From assembly GCF_964204865.1 (NCBI RefSeq), contig NC_135260.1, positions 5,022,001 through 5,086,000 of the forward strand: a stretch of 64,000 nt of DNA, read 5' to 3'. A program made the position numbers and the translations under genes. The notes under the pieces are model-generated. The model searched no databases and was not told the DNA's origin. It saw only the letters and a list, made by a program, of their open reading frames with translations. The DNA is from Styela clava (Eukaryota > Chordata > Ascidiacea > Stolidobranchia > Styelidae). Every line of letters begins with the position of its first letter. The first letter of the stretch is position 1. Shown here in pieces: positions 25,241-36,600 of this stretch.

Positions 25241-26077
25241 TGTAACTTTTTTTCTCTCGTTTTATGTAAACTGCAACATTTGATAAAAAAAGAAACAAGC
25301 AAAGAACGATTATATAATCTCCATACTTTGAGCAGGGAATATTAGTTTGTGTGGGACTATAGCTTGTTGAGGTTCCAAGACCGAAATTAGTACTTTTCGA
25401 ACCGTTTGTTATATATCGGTGAAGATAGCAAAATCTTCTCTATGTCTTATATTCTAACCGTTAGAATCTAACGCTTTAACCGATAGGGCATCGCGCAAAC
25501 ATCTTGGCAAAGAATTAAACTTGTTCAACTCGAAGGAATCAGGATATCAGAAGTTCATTCATTTTCTTTTGCTAGGGAATTCGATTACAACTATCTTTAA
25601 CGTAGACTTTTTTTCTGTCGAGGACTTCAAACCCTACGCGATTGCGACAAAAATAGCGAAACTTCAACTCGTGCATTTGTTTAAAAAAATTTCAGGCTCA
25701 AACATCAGCAATTTAGCAAATATTCAGTATAGGATTTTTCAATAATTTAACAGACAGGCGTCATGATGTTTCGTTTATAGAATGTTAGATTTTTCTGTTA
25801 GTAAAAAATATTCATAAATTTTCATTTGTATACTAAAATTTGCGCGAACCGATATATAACATAATGACCATTTTGAGAAATGAAAAATGTGTTGCTAGAT
25901 TCTGTTTTTAACGAAGTAGACCCTGTTCTTAATATTTTGATGTCACCATTGGTTGAAACGATCATTCTTTACTTGCGACACGATACTGTTCTCTTTTATT
26001 ATTCTCTACCTTATGTTAAGCACTAACTTAGTATTTCTTTTAATTCTAGGAAAAACTATCTAAACGAGTTCGAATTC
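25241..26077 (+). promoter_or_regulatory. 5' region of copy C with conserved acceptor
   Basis: Matches B and A upstream sequence (AAAAAAGAAACAAGC at 25286, GAGCAGGGAATATTAGTTTG at 25330). The conserved CTAACTTAGTATTTC..TTCTAG acceptor ends at 26049, 28 nt before the ATG. Unlike A and B, no clear TATA-like run is present. Confidence 0.5.
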
Positions 26078-29000
26078 ATGATGCAGAAAAAGTTTGTATC
26101 TCTCTTGCTGTCGGCTGCTGTAATGTCTATGTTACTTGATCATGCATACGTAGGTTAGTAAAAATCTATTTATTCAGTAAAATTTCATTTTATTGAACAA
26201 CAAGGGTCGATGGTCTCAACTATAGACAACTTTATTTCCTAGACCCGCTGTTTACAAACTTTTAAAAGAATAAAGTTCACATTAAAGATCAGATACATGA
26301 ATTTTGTTAAAAAAAAAACAGTATATTTTGAGTGTTTCATGAGTTTTTGCCTCTATATTTTGGCGCCCCATGAACAAGAAGTTTGGAAACCGTAGGTCCT
26401 ACATTCAACAGTTATGTGTGCCGTAGACACACGAAATTAGGCAATTTCCAATGCCTAGAAAAGCGTTTCTAGACTGTCGCGGAACTTTTATTGTTTACGG
26501 TTTTATTTTCAGTATTTTATATTGCCGCTTTACAATCAAAAAATTTAGATCGCGGATTTACTCCTTCATTTGTCTTTAGAACCCCGCCGCCGATGAACGT
26601 ATACTAACTCTCACCGAATTCACAATTCCGTGCGAGTAAAAAAATAAAATAATTATCATCGTTCCCGTGGCACAAATTTGTGATTTAGAAAGAATAAACA
26701 CCAATGTAAAGGGCGTTTACTGCCTAAATAACACGCAACGTTGATGAAAACAAACGGCGATTTTAGCAGAAGGCAATTGCACACATTATTGGCGACTTTT
26801 CCAATTTTCCAATTTTCAGGGCGAAGGGGAATTCGACCCCGACCCCTGGCTGCGCCACTGAGTGTCTCCCATAATGGGGTACGACTTATAGTCCATAGAA
26901 TACAGTATAATGTATTTCTAATTTTTCTTTAGTTGCCTGTGTTAACAACAATGATTGTGATTCTGGACAATACTGCGATTGGAATACAAATATATGTGAA
27001 AAAAGAGGTAAGTTTATACTGTTATCAACTAATATGGTATTTCTACAGTTATCAGGGTTTCAGCCCATATGATCTCAGCGGTTGGGTGATCCCGGTTTTT
27101 CTAGTTCGGGTTAGGAACTGAATTCTATGAGATAAACGCATACCAAAGCGACACCAATTTTATGGTATTGAGATCAGTATCACCTATTTCATTCTTCAGG
27201 GATGAACTTATTCCCATATATATTTATTATTACATCAGTCAGATATAACTAAATGTATCTGTCATCAATTTTTCAGCATGAACGATATTTTGTCTTACCA
27301 GATCGTAGTAAATGACTTAGTTGAAGTATATTTCGAATTTGTCATATTTGTAGGTTGTAAGAGATACAATGGCCTAGATTCTGCCTAATACTGCGACGAA
27401 ACTTTGTAGGTTTCGCTCTAGTAAATCAAGATTGTTACGAATATTCGCATATGGCCTCCAGATATAAGAGAAAATATAGACTGTCACTTGCAATACGCCA
27501 GATATTTCCCTGATTTAGTGGTCAAATTTACATCAGGGAAAAATGATAAAAAGTGCTTACATGTCAGGGAATTAAATACTGTAAATTCCTTGCTACAAAT
27601 CTTCGAGTTTTCAGATAATGCGCATACACGAAATCCCAATTTTTTTTCATAGATATGTCACAAGTAAGCATTTTTGTGCAACTCGGATTGCATCGCATAC
27701 AGATTATTGTGATGTCACATATGACCTGAATCACCAGCGTTTTGTAATCAGTGTTTAGGTTGCACTATCGGTACCTTTAATTCACTCCTTGCTAGGGTTT
27801 AGTTGAAAATTAAGCAACAATTTTGCTCCTTTCGTTTTGTTCTATATTTATATTTATTCTCACGAGAAAGCGACGACAGCCTATGGCATGCCTTTTGCGA
27901 CATTGTGCATTTATACCATAATATACGTGTTTTGGTTGCAAAATGGGTTAAGGTGAATCATTAAAATTTTGTCGGAATTATGTCTTCCTGGATATGGTAA
28001 CACTAATATAGACCGACAATTTTTATGCAAGTCCGTTTATTTGACTTGCAGGATTGTTTTGAATGATTTACATTGTATTTCTGATTTGTTCTTTGTGTGT
28101 GAAGGACACAATGATTGTTTTCTTCGTTCCTTCTTCATTAGACCTGCATGTTTACAAACTTTCAAATGCATAAAGTGCACATTAATGAGTAAAACATGAG
28201 TTTTATTTAAAACAAGCATATTTCAAGTGTGCTGTGTGTTGTTTTCTTTATACTTTGGCGCCCCACGAACAAAAAGTTTGTGAACCGCTGGCCCACTCCA
28301 AAAACCGGTACTGTTATCCAATTAAAACCCATTGGGTCGTATAGGGTCATTGCGCCATTTGTATAAATAAAAACGCATTCTAAGAAAATTATTAGAAACT
28401 GTCCTCTAATATAGGATACGACTTATAGATCATAGAATACGGTATACTGTATTTCTAATTTTTTTTTTAGTTTCTTGTGTTAAAACCAATGATTGTGATC
28501 CTGGCCAATACTGCGACTGGTATACAAAGATATGTGAAAATAAAGGTAAGTTTATACTGTTATCAACAAATATGCTATTTCCAAAGATGCCAGGGTTTCA
28601 GCTCATATGATCTCAGAGTTGTCTGATCCCGGTCATTCTAGTTTTCGGGTTAAGAACTGAATTCTATGATAATAAACCCATACCAAAGTGACACCAATTG
28701 TATGCTATTTAGATCAGTATCACGTTAGGCAACCAAAGCTGGACCTATCACACTCCTCATGCATAGATACATCGATGCCCATATTTAGCATAATATCAGT
28801 TAGATGTAACTAAATGTATCGGTCATAAGTTTTTCTGCATGACTGATATTTGTCTTATCAGATCGTAGTAAATTAGTTAGTTGAAGTATATTACTAATTT
28901 GTCATTTTTGTAAGTTGTAATGGAGGCAATGGCCTAGATTCTGCCTAATATTGCTACAATTCTTTGTGGGTTTCGCTCTCGTAAATCAAGATTGTTACGA

Positions 29001-32000
29001 ATATTTGCATATGGTCTTCAGATATAACAGAAAATATAGGCCACGGTTGACATACGTCTGATTTTTCCCTGACCTGTTCGCAATTTTAGTGGTAACATTT
29101 GCATCAGGGAGAAATGTTTAAAAGTGCTCAAAATGTCCAGGATTTTCAAATACTGCAAATCCCTGCAACAAATTCTCGAGTTTCCAGATATTGCGCTTCC
29201 ACGAAATCCTATTTTTTTTTCAAAGAAATGTCACAAGTAAGCATTTTTGTGCAACACGGATTGCGTCGCATTCAGATTATTGTGATGTCACAGACGACCT
29301 AAATTGCCAGCATTTTGTAATCGGTGTTTTGGTTGCACTGTCGGTACCTGTAATTCACTCTGTCCTAGTGTTAAGTTGAAGATTAAGCAACAATTTTGCT
29401 CTTTTCGTTTTGTTCTATATTTATATTTATTCTCACGAAAAAGCGACGACAGCTTATACCTTTTGCGACATCGTGAATTTATACCATAATATACTTGTCT
29501 TGGTTGCAAAATGGGTCAAGGTGACTCATTAAAATTTTGTCGGAATTATGTCTTTCTGGAAATGGTAACACTTATATAGACCGACAAGTGCAAGTCCGTT
29601 TATTTGACTTACAAGATTGTTTTGAATGATTTAGTTATATTGTATTTCCAATTTGTTCTTTGTGTAGTATGGGAAGGAAACAACGACTGTTTTATCAATT
29701 CCTTCTTCTTTAAACCTGCATGTTTACAAACTTTTAAAGGCATAAGGTACATATTAATGATCAAAAACATGAGTTTGATTTAAAAACAGCATATTTTGAG
29801 TGTGCCGTATGTTTTTTCCTCTGTATTTTGGCGCCCCACGAACATAAACTTCGCGAACCGCTGTTCTACGCCCAAAATCGGTACCGTTATCGCTGTAAAA
29901 CCCACTGTGTCGGTATACTGTATTTCTATTTTTTTCCAGAGACTTGTTATGACGACACTTATTGCAAATCTGATCAATACTGTCATCAATTTTTACAGAC
30001 ATGTGAACGTAAAGGTAAATTCATACTTATATCAACAAATATGTTATTTCTACAGTTACCAGGGTTTCAGCCAATATGATCTCAGCGGTTGAGCGATTTC
30101 TGTTATTTTAGTTTGAGTTAGACACTTAATCTTATGAGAATAAACGCGTAACAAAGTGACATCAATTGAAATCTGATGCGATCAGCAAGTATAACGTTAA
30201 GCAACCAAAGTTGGACCTATTACTTTTAAAGGGATTGCCTGATTCCCATATTCAATATGACTAAATGTATCGATCATCAATTTTCCTGCATGGACGATAT
30301 TTGTCTGACTAGATTGTTTTAAATGACTCAGTTACATTGTTTTTTGTGCAGCATGTATAAAAGACGACGATTGTAAACCTAAGCAATTCTGTAACACCGA
30401 TTTGTGGGCATGCCATGAAAAAGGTAAATTTCTAATGATTTGCAGCAATATCTAATTTCTACATGAAACATTGGCCCCGACCAATATGATCTTAGCCGCT
30501 GTGCGATTCCGGTAATTTTATTTGTTCGGATTTTAAGAAATGAATTCTATAAGAATAAACGGATACCAATGTGACACCAATTCGCCGGATGAGAACAGAA
30601 GGGGCCTAAGTCACATTTTTGCTAAATTCACTTTTTTCAATATTTTGGGGTTTTGAGCCATGCTCTACAAGGTGGTGGTCTTGAAATTATGAATTTCTCA
30701 ATAATAAAAATTTTAGCTGGACTTAGGACTGTAGAGGTTAAAAACAGAATGGGCATAAGTCCAGCTAAAATTTTTAATATTATGAAATTTATAATTTCAA
30801 GACCACCACCTTGTAGAGCATGGCTCAAAACCCCAAAATACTGAAAAAAGATAGTCCCAAGTTCCAATATGATGGGCATGAACATCAGAAATGAAATGTC
30901 CGAAACTTACATCCCTAAAAAATTTTTCAGTGCAACTTAGGCCTAAGTCACTTTGTTTTACCTTGCATCCCATACAAAAAAAATTCAGAAGTTGTTGAGA
31001 ACAGAATGGGCCAAATTCCATTATGGGGTTAAAAAAGCAGGAAGGAATTGAAGCTGAAGTGCCAAAAAATATTGATTACAAAGATATTCACATCCACATT
31101 AAAATAACCAGAGCTCAGGTCTTTACTAAGTGTGAATATCTAGAAATTCAAAAATAAAAAAATTCCAAATTGTTTATTGCGTTTTTCTCAAAACTCAAAA
31201 TTGTGACTTAGGCCTGTTCTGTTCTCATCCGGCGAATTGTATGGTATTGAGGTCAGCTAAGCAAGCAAAGTTGGACCCATTACTTTTTTCAGGGATCAAT
31301 TGATTCTCATATTATTACGATATCAATCAGATATAACTAAATGTATCGAACATCAATTTTCCTGCATGACCGATATTTGTCCTACCAGATCGTAGTAAAT
31401 GACTTAGTTGGAGTATATTTCTAATTTGTCCTTTTCGTAGGTTGTAATGGATACAATGACATAGATTCTGTCTAATATTGCAGCGAATCTTTGTCTTGGG
31501 TTTCGCACTCGTACAATACAAATATTTGGGTATGGCCTTCCGAAATAACAGAAATACAGACCGACAACTTTTTATGCATGACCGTTTATTTGTCTTAACA
31601 GATTGTTTTGAATGATTTGGTTAAGTTTTAGAGGCATAAAGTACATATTAATGATCACAAACATGAGTTTTTGTTAAAAACAGCATATTTTAATTGTGCA
31701 GTTAAGTTTTTCCTTTATATTCATGCAGTCCATGAACAAAGCGTTTAGGAACCGCTGGCCTACGCTCAAGACCGGTACCGTTATCGCTTTAAAGCCATTG
31801 TGTATTATATAAGGCTATTGCGCCATATGTATGAATAATATCACAATCTAAAAAAATTATCAGCACTGTCGCCTATAATAAGGTACGACTTATAGTCCAT
31901 ACTGTATTTCTGATTTTGCTTTAGTTGCTTGTTATGTCGACGATGATTGTGCTTCTGGCAAATACTGCTCGGGTGATACAAGGCGTTGTGAAGATAAAGG

Positions 32001-34412
32001 TAAATTCATACCATTACCAACAAATATGTTATTTTCTACAGTTACCGTGGTTGTAGCTCATATCATCTCAGCAGCTGTGTGATCCCTGTTATTTCATTTT
32101 GGGCTAGGAACTGAATTCTATGAGAATAAACGCATACCAAAATTCACACCAATTGTAATGTATTGAGATCAGTATCACGTTAATAAGCAACCAAAGTTGG
32201 ACTCATTATACTCCTCAGAGATAAACTGATTCTATATTATGCATGATATAATTAAATATATCGATAATCAACTTTTCTGCATGACAGATTTTTGTCTTCC
32301 CAGATTGTTGTAATAATGTAATTGACCCAGTTACATTGTACTTATATTTGTTCTTTGTGCAGTATGTCAAAACGACTACGATTGTGGACTTGGGAAATTT
32401 TGTAGCACCATTTGGTGGGAATGCGTTGATAAAGGTAAATTTCTAATATTTTGCAGCGATTCTACATTAACCATTGGTCCCCAGTTCATATGATCTCAGC
32501 GGTTTTGTGATTACGGTTGTTTTAATTTGGGTTAGAAACTGAATTCTATGAGAATAAACGTATACCAAAGCGACACTGATTGTATGGTATTGAGATCAAT
32601 GTCACGTTAAGCAACCAAAGTTAATTCCATTACTTTTATCAGAGATGAACTGATCCCCATATTTATCATGATATCAGTCAGATATAACTAAATGTATCGA
32701 TCATCAATTTTCTGCATAGCCGATATTTTTCTTATCAGATCTGGTAAATGATTTAGTTACAGTACTGTATTTCACATACCATGAATTGCACTTTAAATCC
32801 TTTATTTCTCTCCAAAGGCGATCGTGCGACTCATAGGCCAGTTTACCTTCCCTAATGTATAGATCAGGTAGTGCTTGTTTGCCTACACCCCAAATCCATT
32901 GTCTCTCACAGGGCCCTTGCGCTTTATGTGTGATAAAAACAAAATCTCAGAAATTTAATGGCAGTGCGCCTTATAATACGCCATACGGTATACGGTATTT
33001 CTAGTTTGTGTTTTGTAGAATGCAAAGACAACAATGGTTGTGATTCCAACCACTATTGCGAGTTGTGGATTTGCGAAGAAAAAGGTAAATTCATACTATT
33101 ATCAACAAATATTTCATTTTCTACAGTTACCATGGTTCCAGCCCATATGATATCGGCATTTGTGTGATCCCGTTTATTTTGGTCCGGGCTAGGAACTGAA
33201 TTCTATGAGAATAAACGCATATTAAAGTGACACCAATTGTATGCTATTTTGATCAGTATCACCTTCACACTCCTCAGAAACGGACTGATTTCCGTATATA
33301 TTATGATATTCCTCCGATATAACTAAATGCATCGGTCATCAATTTTCTGCATGACCTATAATTGTTTTACCAGATCGTTGTAAATTACTTAGTTGAGGAC
33401 AGCTGAGGTATATTTATAATTTGTTCTTGGTGTAGATTGTAATGGAGACAATGGCCGAGATTCTGTCTAATATTGCGACAAATCTTTGTGGGCTTCGCGC
33501 TCGTAAATCAATATTTGCTTATGGCCTCCAGATATCACAGAAAATATAGATCGACAATTTTTTATGCATGGTAGTTAATTTGTCTTACCACATTGAAGTC
33601 AATAATTTAGTTATATTGTGTTCTAATTTGTTTTTTGTGTAGGATGTAAAACAAAAAAAGATTGTTCATATTGGCAATATTGTGACCAAGAAAGATGGCA
33701 ATGTTATGATGAGCCAGGTAAATTTATGTTTCGTCTGGAAAGTAGGAAGTTACTAAACAGTATTCGGTCGTATTAATTAATGATCAAATAATTCCATATT
33801 AAGCATATTACCAATCATATATAACAACCACAAAAAAATAGTCATATACGAATTTTGAGATAATAAAACACACAGATTTACGAGGGAAAGAGAATATTTA
33901 GTTACAGTAAATCTATAACTTATCTTAACAAAGAATGCAATTCTGAAAAAGTTTGCGGTTGATTCAATGCAATTTTTTGTAATAAAGGTAATTTTATAAT
34001 ATTATGCAACCCCACTTTCAATTTCTTCAATACCATTGGCCCTATACTGGTCCAAACTGAATTTAGAATCAATCCCGAGCACATATTAGTGTGTGGATCA
34101 CTCTTAAGCAACAGAATTGGTTCATAAACTCAACTTCGAAAAAGCCTATTGTTGACTCTTAGGTATTTTCATGCGTGTTCAAGGGCATTTTCAAACTCTA
34201 TCATTCACTTTTCCGATATATCGGTATTTTCTATAAATAATACTTTTATTTATTTTGTATTGTTTCCCACTTTCCTAATTTGTTTCATGAATTCACAAAG
34301 ATGAGATAGAAGAATAATGGTCATGAGTCAGTCAAGAGTCAAGTTTTGCAAAGAGAAAGATCAATGCAAACAAAGAAAATAAATTTGAATTTGTTGAATA
34401 TGAAATAATAAA
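26078..34412 (+). CDS. Cys-rich secreted protein gene, copy C (8 modules)
   Basis: Exons are: signal peptide 26078-26153 (MMQKKFVSLLLSAAVMSML), modules 26933-27007, 28471-28545, 29940-30014, 30352-30423, 31925-31999, 32363-32434, 33019-33084 and 33643-33717, and a terminal exon from 34301 ending DEIEE and TAA at 34315-34317. AATAAA signals lie at 34378 and 34407. Every donor is GTAAGT or GTAAAT-like and every junction is phase 1. The total is 678 nt, 225 aa. All modules keep C-x5-C-x5-C-x4-6-C and most end Glu/Asp-Lys-Gly. Acidic residues dominate between Cys1 and Cys2. This is the largest and apparently intact member. The introns are repeats of one another. The function is unknown; structural, defence or binding roles are all possible. 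Confidence 0.78.
26245..26396. mobile_element. ~150-bp MITE in intron of copy C (copy 1 of 4)
   Basis: It starts CGCTGTTTACAAACTTTTAAA and ends GTTTGGAAACCGTAGG after GGCGCCCCATGAAC. Relatives occur at 28144-28291, 29716-29863 and about 31628-31760. Its ends are imperfect inverted repeats (TTTACAAACTT / AAGTTTG..AACCG), hAT-like. Confidence 0.6.
26397..26932. other. First intron of copy C, no exon seen
   Basis: A 63-codon frame at 26741-26932 runs up to the acceptor of the first module but has no signal or Cys pattern. AT-rich DNA with GCGGCGAAGG-type motif at 26818-26860 (GGCTGCGCCACTGAG) may be the end of another repeat. Confidence 0.35.
27354..27400 (+). pseudogene. Decayed 'r-type' exon (stop before YC)
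   Basis: After TTTGTAG the frame reads CKRYNGLDSA and then TAA, followed by YCDET in the same frame. It is the same exon type as 22526. The stop arises where Gln (CAA) stands in copy B. Confidence 0.5.
28144..28291. mobile_element. ~150-bp MITE in copy C intron (copy 2)
   Basis: Contains CCTGCATGTTTACAAACTTT at the left and GCGCCCCACGAACAAAAAG with GTTTGTGAACCGCTGG at the right. It inserted next to a sequence that looks like the start of an exon (GTGTGTGAAGGACACAATG). Confidence 0.6.
28915..28960 (+). pseudogene. Decayed 'r-type' exon (stop before YC)
   Basis: Reads CNGGNGLDSA, then TAA, then YCYNSL. The acceptor is TGTAAG, weaker than the usual TGTAG. The following GTGGGTTTCGCTCTCGTAA matches the other r-type copies. 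Confidence 0.5.
29716..29863. mobile_element. ~150-bp MITE in copy C intron (copy 3)
   Basis: CCTGCATGTTTACAAACTTT at the left and GCGCCCCACGAACATAAAC..GAACCGCTG at the right. It lies just upstream of the module exon at 29940. Confidence 0.6.
30583..31234. mobile_element. MITE with nested palindromes, 652 bp, in copy C intron
   Basis: The terminal inverted repeats are CGCCGGATGAGAACAGAA at the left and TTCTGTTCTCATCCGGCG at the right, continuing with GGCCTAAGTCAC. The flanking AATT is duplicated (30579-30582 and 31235-31238). The empty site CACCAATTGTATGG is preserved in the sibling introns (for example 33231). A second perfect-looking hairpin lies inside at about 30635-30848, with arms of roughly 95 bp (TTTTGAGCCATGCTCTAC / GTAGAGCATGGCTCAAAA). 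It has no coding capacity. Confidence 0.88.
31441..31490 (+). pseudogene. Decayed 'r-type' exon (stop before YC)
   Basis: After TTCGTAG the frame reads CNGYNDIDSV, then TAA, then YCSESL. The flank context is the same as for the other r-type copies. Confidence 0.5.
31628..31760. mobile_element. ~150-bp MITE in copy C intron (copy 4, truncated)
   Basis: Shares GAGGCATAAAGTACATATTAATGATCA and ends GCGTTTAGGAACCGCTGGCC. The left inverted repeat is missing. Confidence 0.5.
33436..33490 (+). pseudogene. Decayed 'r-type' exon (stop before YC)
   Basis: After TGGTGTAG the frame reads CNGDNGRDSV, then TAA, then YCDKSLWASRS. It is the closest relative of the B copy at 22526. Confidence 0.5.
33925..33990 (+). 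pseudogene. Decayed last Cys-module exon of copy C
   Basis: It retains the Cys2-x5-Cys3 group (ECNSEKVC) and a final FCNKG before GTAATT. The first Cys position reads TAT (Tyr), a TGA follows Cys3, and there is no good acceptor. The same Cys-to-Tyr change at position 1 is seen in relic E (48148), so both descend from one already damaged exon. Confidence 0.5.
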
Positions 34413-34434
34413 ATATTCTACATAATATTTAATT

Positions 34435-36600
34435 TTGTTAACTTTGGAGCAGTTGGGCTTTTCAGAGCATAAAACATTAGAATATATATATAAAAGACGA
34501 ATTATGGTCGACTACCGAGGCATGACTGTATTTCGAATTTTGAGTATTCGGTTAACAGGATATTTACTGCTAATTGTTAATCGATTACAAAATGTTTTTG
34601 TGAGAAAATGGTCAAGTAACAGGAAACAATTTTATTGTATATATATATATACACATACACTGTACGAGCAGATTTGTAAATTTAATCATGAACACAAGGG
34701 AAGTCATGCATTTTTTTTGGTGAAGCATTCTGACACAGAATAAGGTTTCAGAAGAGCGTGATTGTTACTGTTTCTGTAATGCATTTCGCATGAAGCGTAA
34801 TGCATAAATTGGTCTTGTTCAGACGTTTCGCAATTTCCCCTACCGCCATTTCTAGATCGAAGAAAGTAGTTCCACAAAATATTGTCACTTTTAAATCATT
34901 TGAATTCCTTTATAAAGGCTCTTAAATTTAGTCACTTAAAATATCTTTTATTCTAGAGATTGGGAAATTAGCCTTCAAAACTCTCACGTGGTTGTTTCAT
35001 CATAAAAGCGTTCACTCAATACACTGCAATAACTAAACGTCACACCCAGACGAAAAGCAACAAAATAAGTAATCTGTGACTTGCACTTCCCACAGTGTCG
35101 ACCTATTATATGTTCATAAAAGCAAAACGCAGCAGATAAGAAACAATAATAGCAGCCGTGTCTGATCATAAAAAAATCCAAATGTAACATAGTACCTGAA
35201 ATCATGTAATAAAAAATTTATGACGTAAATATTATTATTGCTTTTTTAATGTCGCTTGATGACACTGTTGAGCATCCTCTCTCCTTCTCTCTTGCCAGCT
35301 GCACTGTATGTCGCTTAGTGCATTAATTGACGATGTCTATGTTATATTCATAGTATACGAAAGTAATCTGAACAGTTATGTTTTTATCCACAAACAAACA
35401 GTCCAATGCAATCCACCTTTGGCAAGGCCCGACGATACATAGCCGGCGTCAATCGTGCTTTATTGATTAATGATTGTTTCTAGTTACGAACTAAAACACG
35501 GCACCATTTGCCTCATTTACTCGACAATATACTATTTCGATCCAAAATGCCCAAAATATGTTGTGTGGATGCCCCTTTAACAAATTCACTAATGAGCATA
35601 TGCAATATTATACTACTTCAGTATCCGGTTAACCACACAATATCATCCGTATGTCAGTAAAAAAAATCTCGGTTATTCGAATATCCGCTATCCGGGTATT
35701 CCAGTCCCGATGAGATTTGGATTAGGAAAATATTTGGGTACTCCCAGAAGTATGAGAACCAAAATGGCGGAAACCGAAACGTAGTATGTGTACTAGGTTA
35801 CTGTTACGTCATCATTTCATTCCAATTTTTTTATTTTATTTGTATTACGAGTTCGGAGACTAGCCAATTGACTCCTGTAGTATTTGTACCTGAAATTAAA
35901 GCCTAACCTCAACCTGATACACATACTACGTACCGCTGTCCGCCATTACATACTTTGGGAGCACCAATTTTTGAACAAGTGATGGATGTTACCCCGACCC
36001 TTGACCCCAGAACCATTTTCCCTACACTTGACTATTGAACTGTCGACGTTTATTTTGAGATTAAATTAAGGATTTAGTATTTATAAACTAGTTTACCTGT
36101 TCAAAACTATTATTTTTAACCGAATTTAACCACAGGCGATTAAACATACCGAACGATATCTAATTTTAGCCTTGTCTATCCATCGCAGTATTCGCGGGAA
36201 GATATTTCGAATATTGCAACAAAACCAAAGCTCAACGAAAAACATAAAGAAAATCCAACTATTCAATTTGCAACTAATTTTTGGAAACACAAATGAAAAC
36301 TGACAAATAACACGGGAAACGACCAGAATATGGCAAAACATCGGAATAAATCTTAAACAGGGAAAACTTCGAGTCGAAATTTGTATTCTAAGCACTCTAG
36401 AAATCTCTTTCAAACCTTTTCGCATCATGTTTGGCTATACTGTAGATGGCGCGTTCTTGGTATGTAGTAAAAAGTTTATACGTTATACATACATACGTGA
36501 GGAGATATATATATATTTTAATGATGTTTCATGCTCTGATATGCCCAAATGCAAAGTTTACAAAATGTTCAAATATTGTCCCATTGTCTTCATTACTACC
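34435..36600. repeat. Segmental duplication: 3'-flank block of relic copy D (matches 5593-7560)
   Basis: Colinear with 5593-7560, landmark by landmark. It joins the 3' end of gene C near 34435, so copies C and D lie tail to tail. It contains a palindromic MITE at 35745-35970 and the coding-like block at 35395-35560 (minus). Short frames inside it are not genes. Confidence 0.75.
35745..35970. mobile_element. Palindromic MITE, CTCCNGAAGTATG family (copy 2)
   Basis: ACTCCCAGAAGTATGAGAACC at the left and CGCTGTCCGCCATTACATACTTTGGGAGC at the right. The centre, CGAGTTCGGAGACTAGCC, is shared with copy 1. Confidence 0.65.

Noticed and set aside
28105..28200. Exon-like stretch with GHNDCF and PACLQTFKC after a TTGTGTG tract
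   Set aside because: The apparent cysteines come from the left end of a 150-bp MITE (CCTGCATGTTTACAAAC) that recurs at 26245, 29716 and 31628. No module spacing is kept.
21066..33717. Modules as EGF or WAP domains
   Set aside because: Each exon has four cysteines with C-x5-C-x5-C spacing. EGF needs six and WAP eight, with different spacing.
20676..34300. CRISPR-like regular repeats
   Set aside because: The repeated units are whole introns of several hundred bp with coding exons between them, in animal DNA. There are no short repeats with unique spacers.
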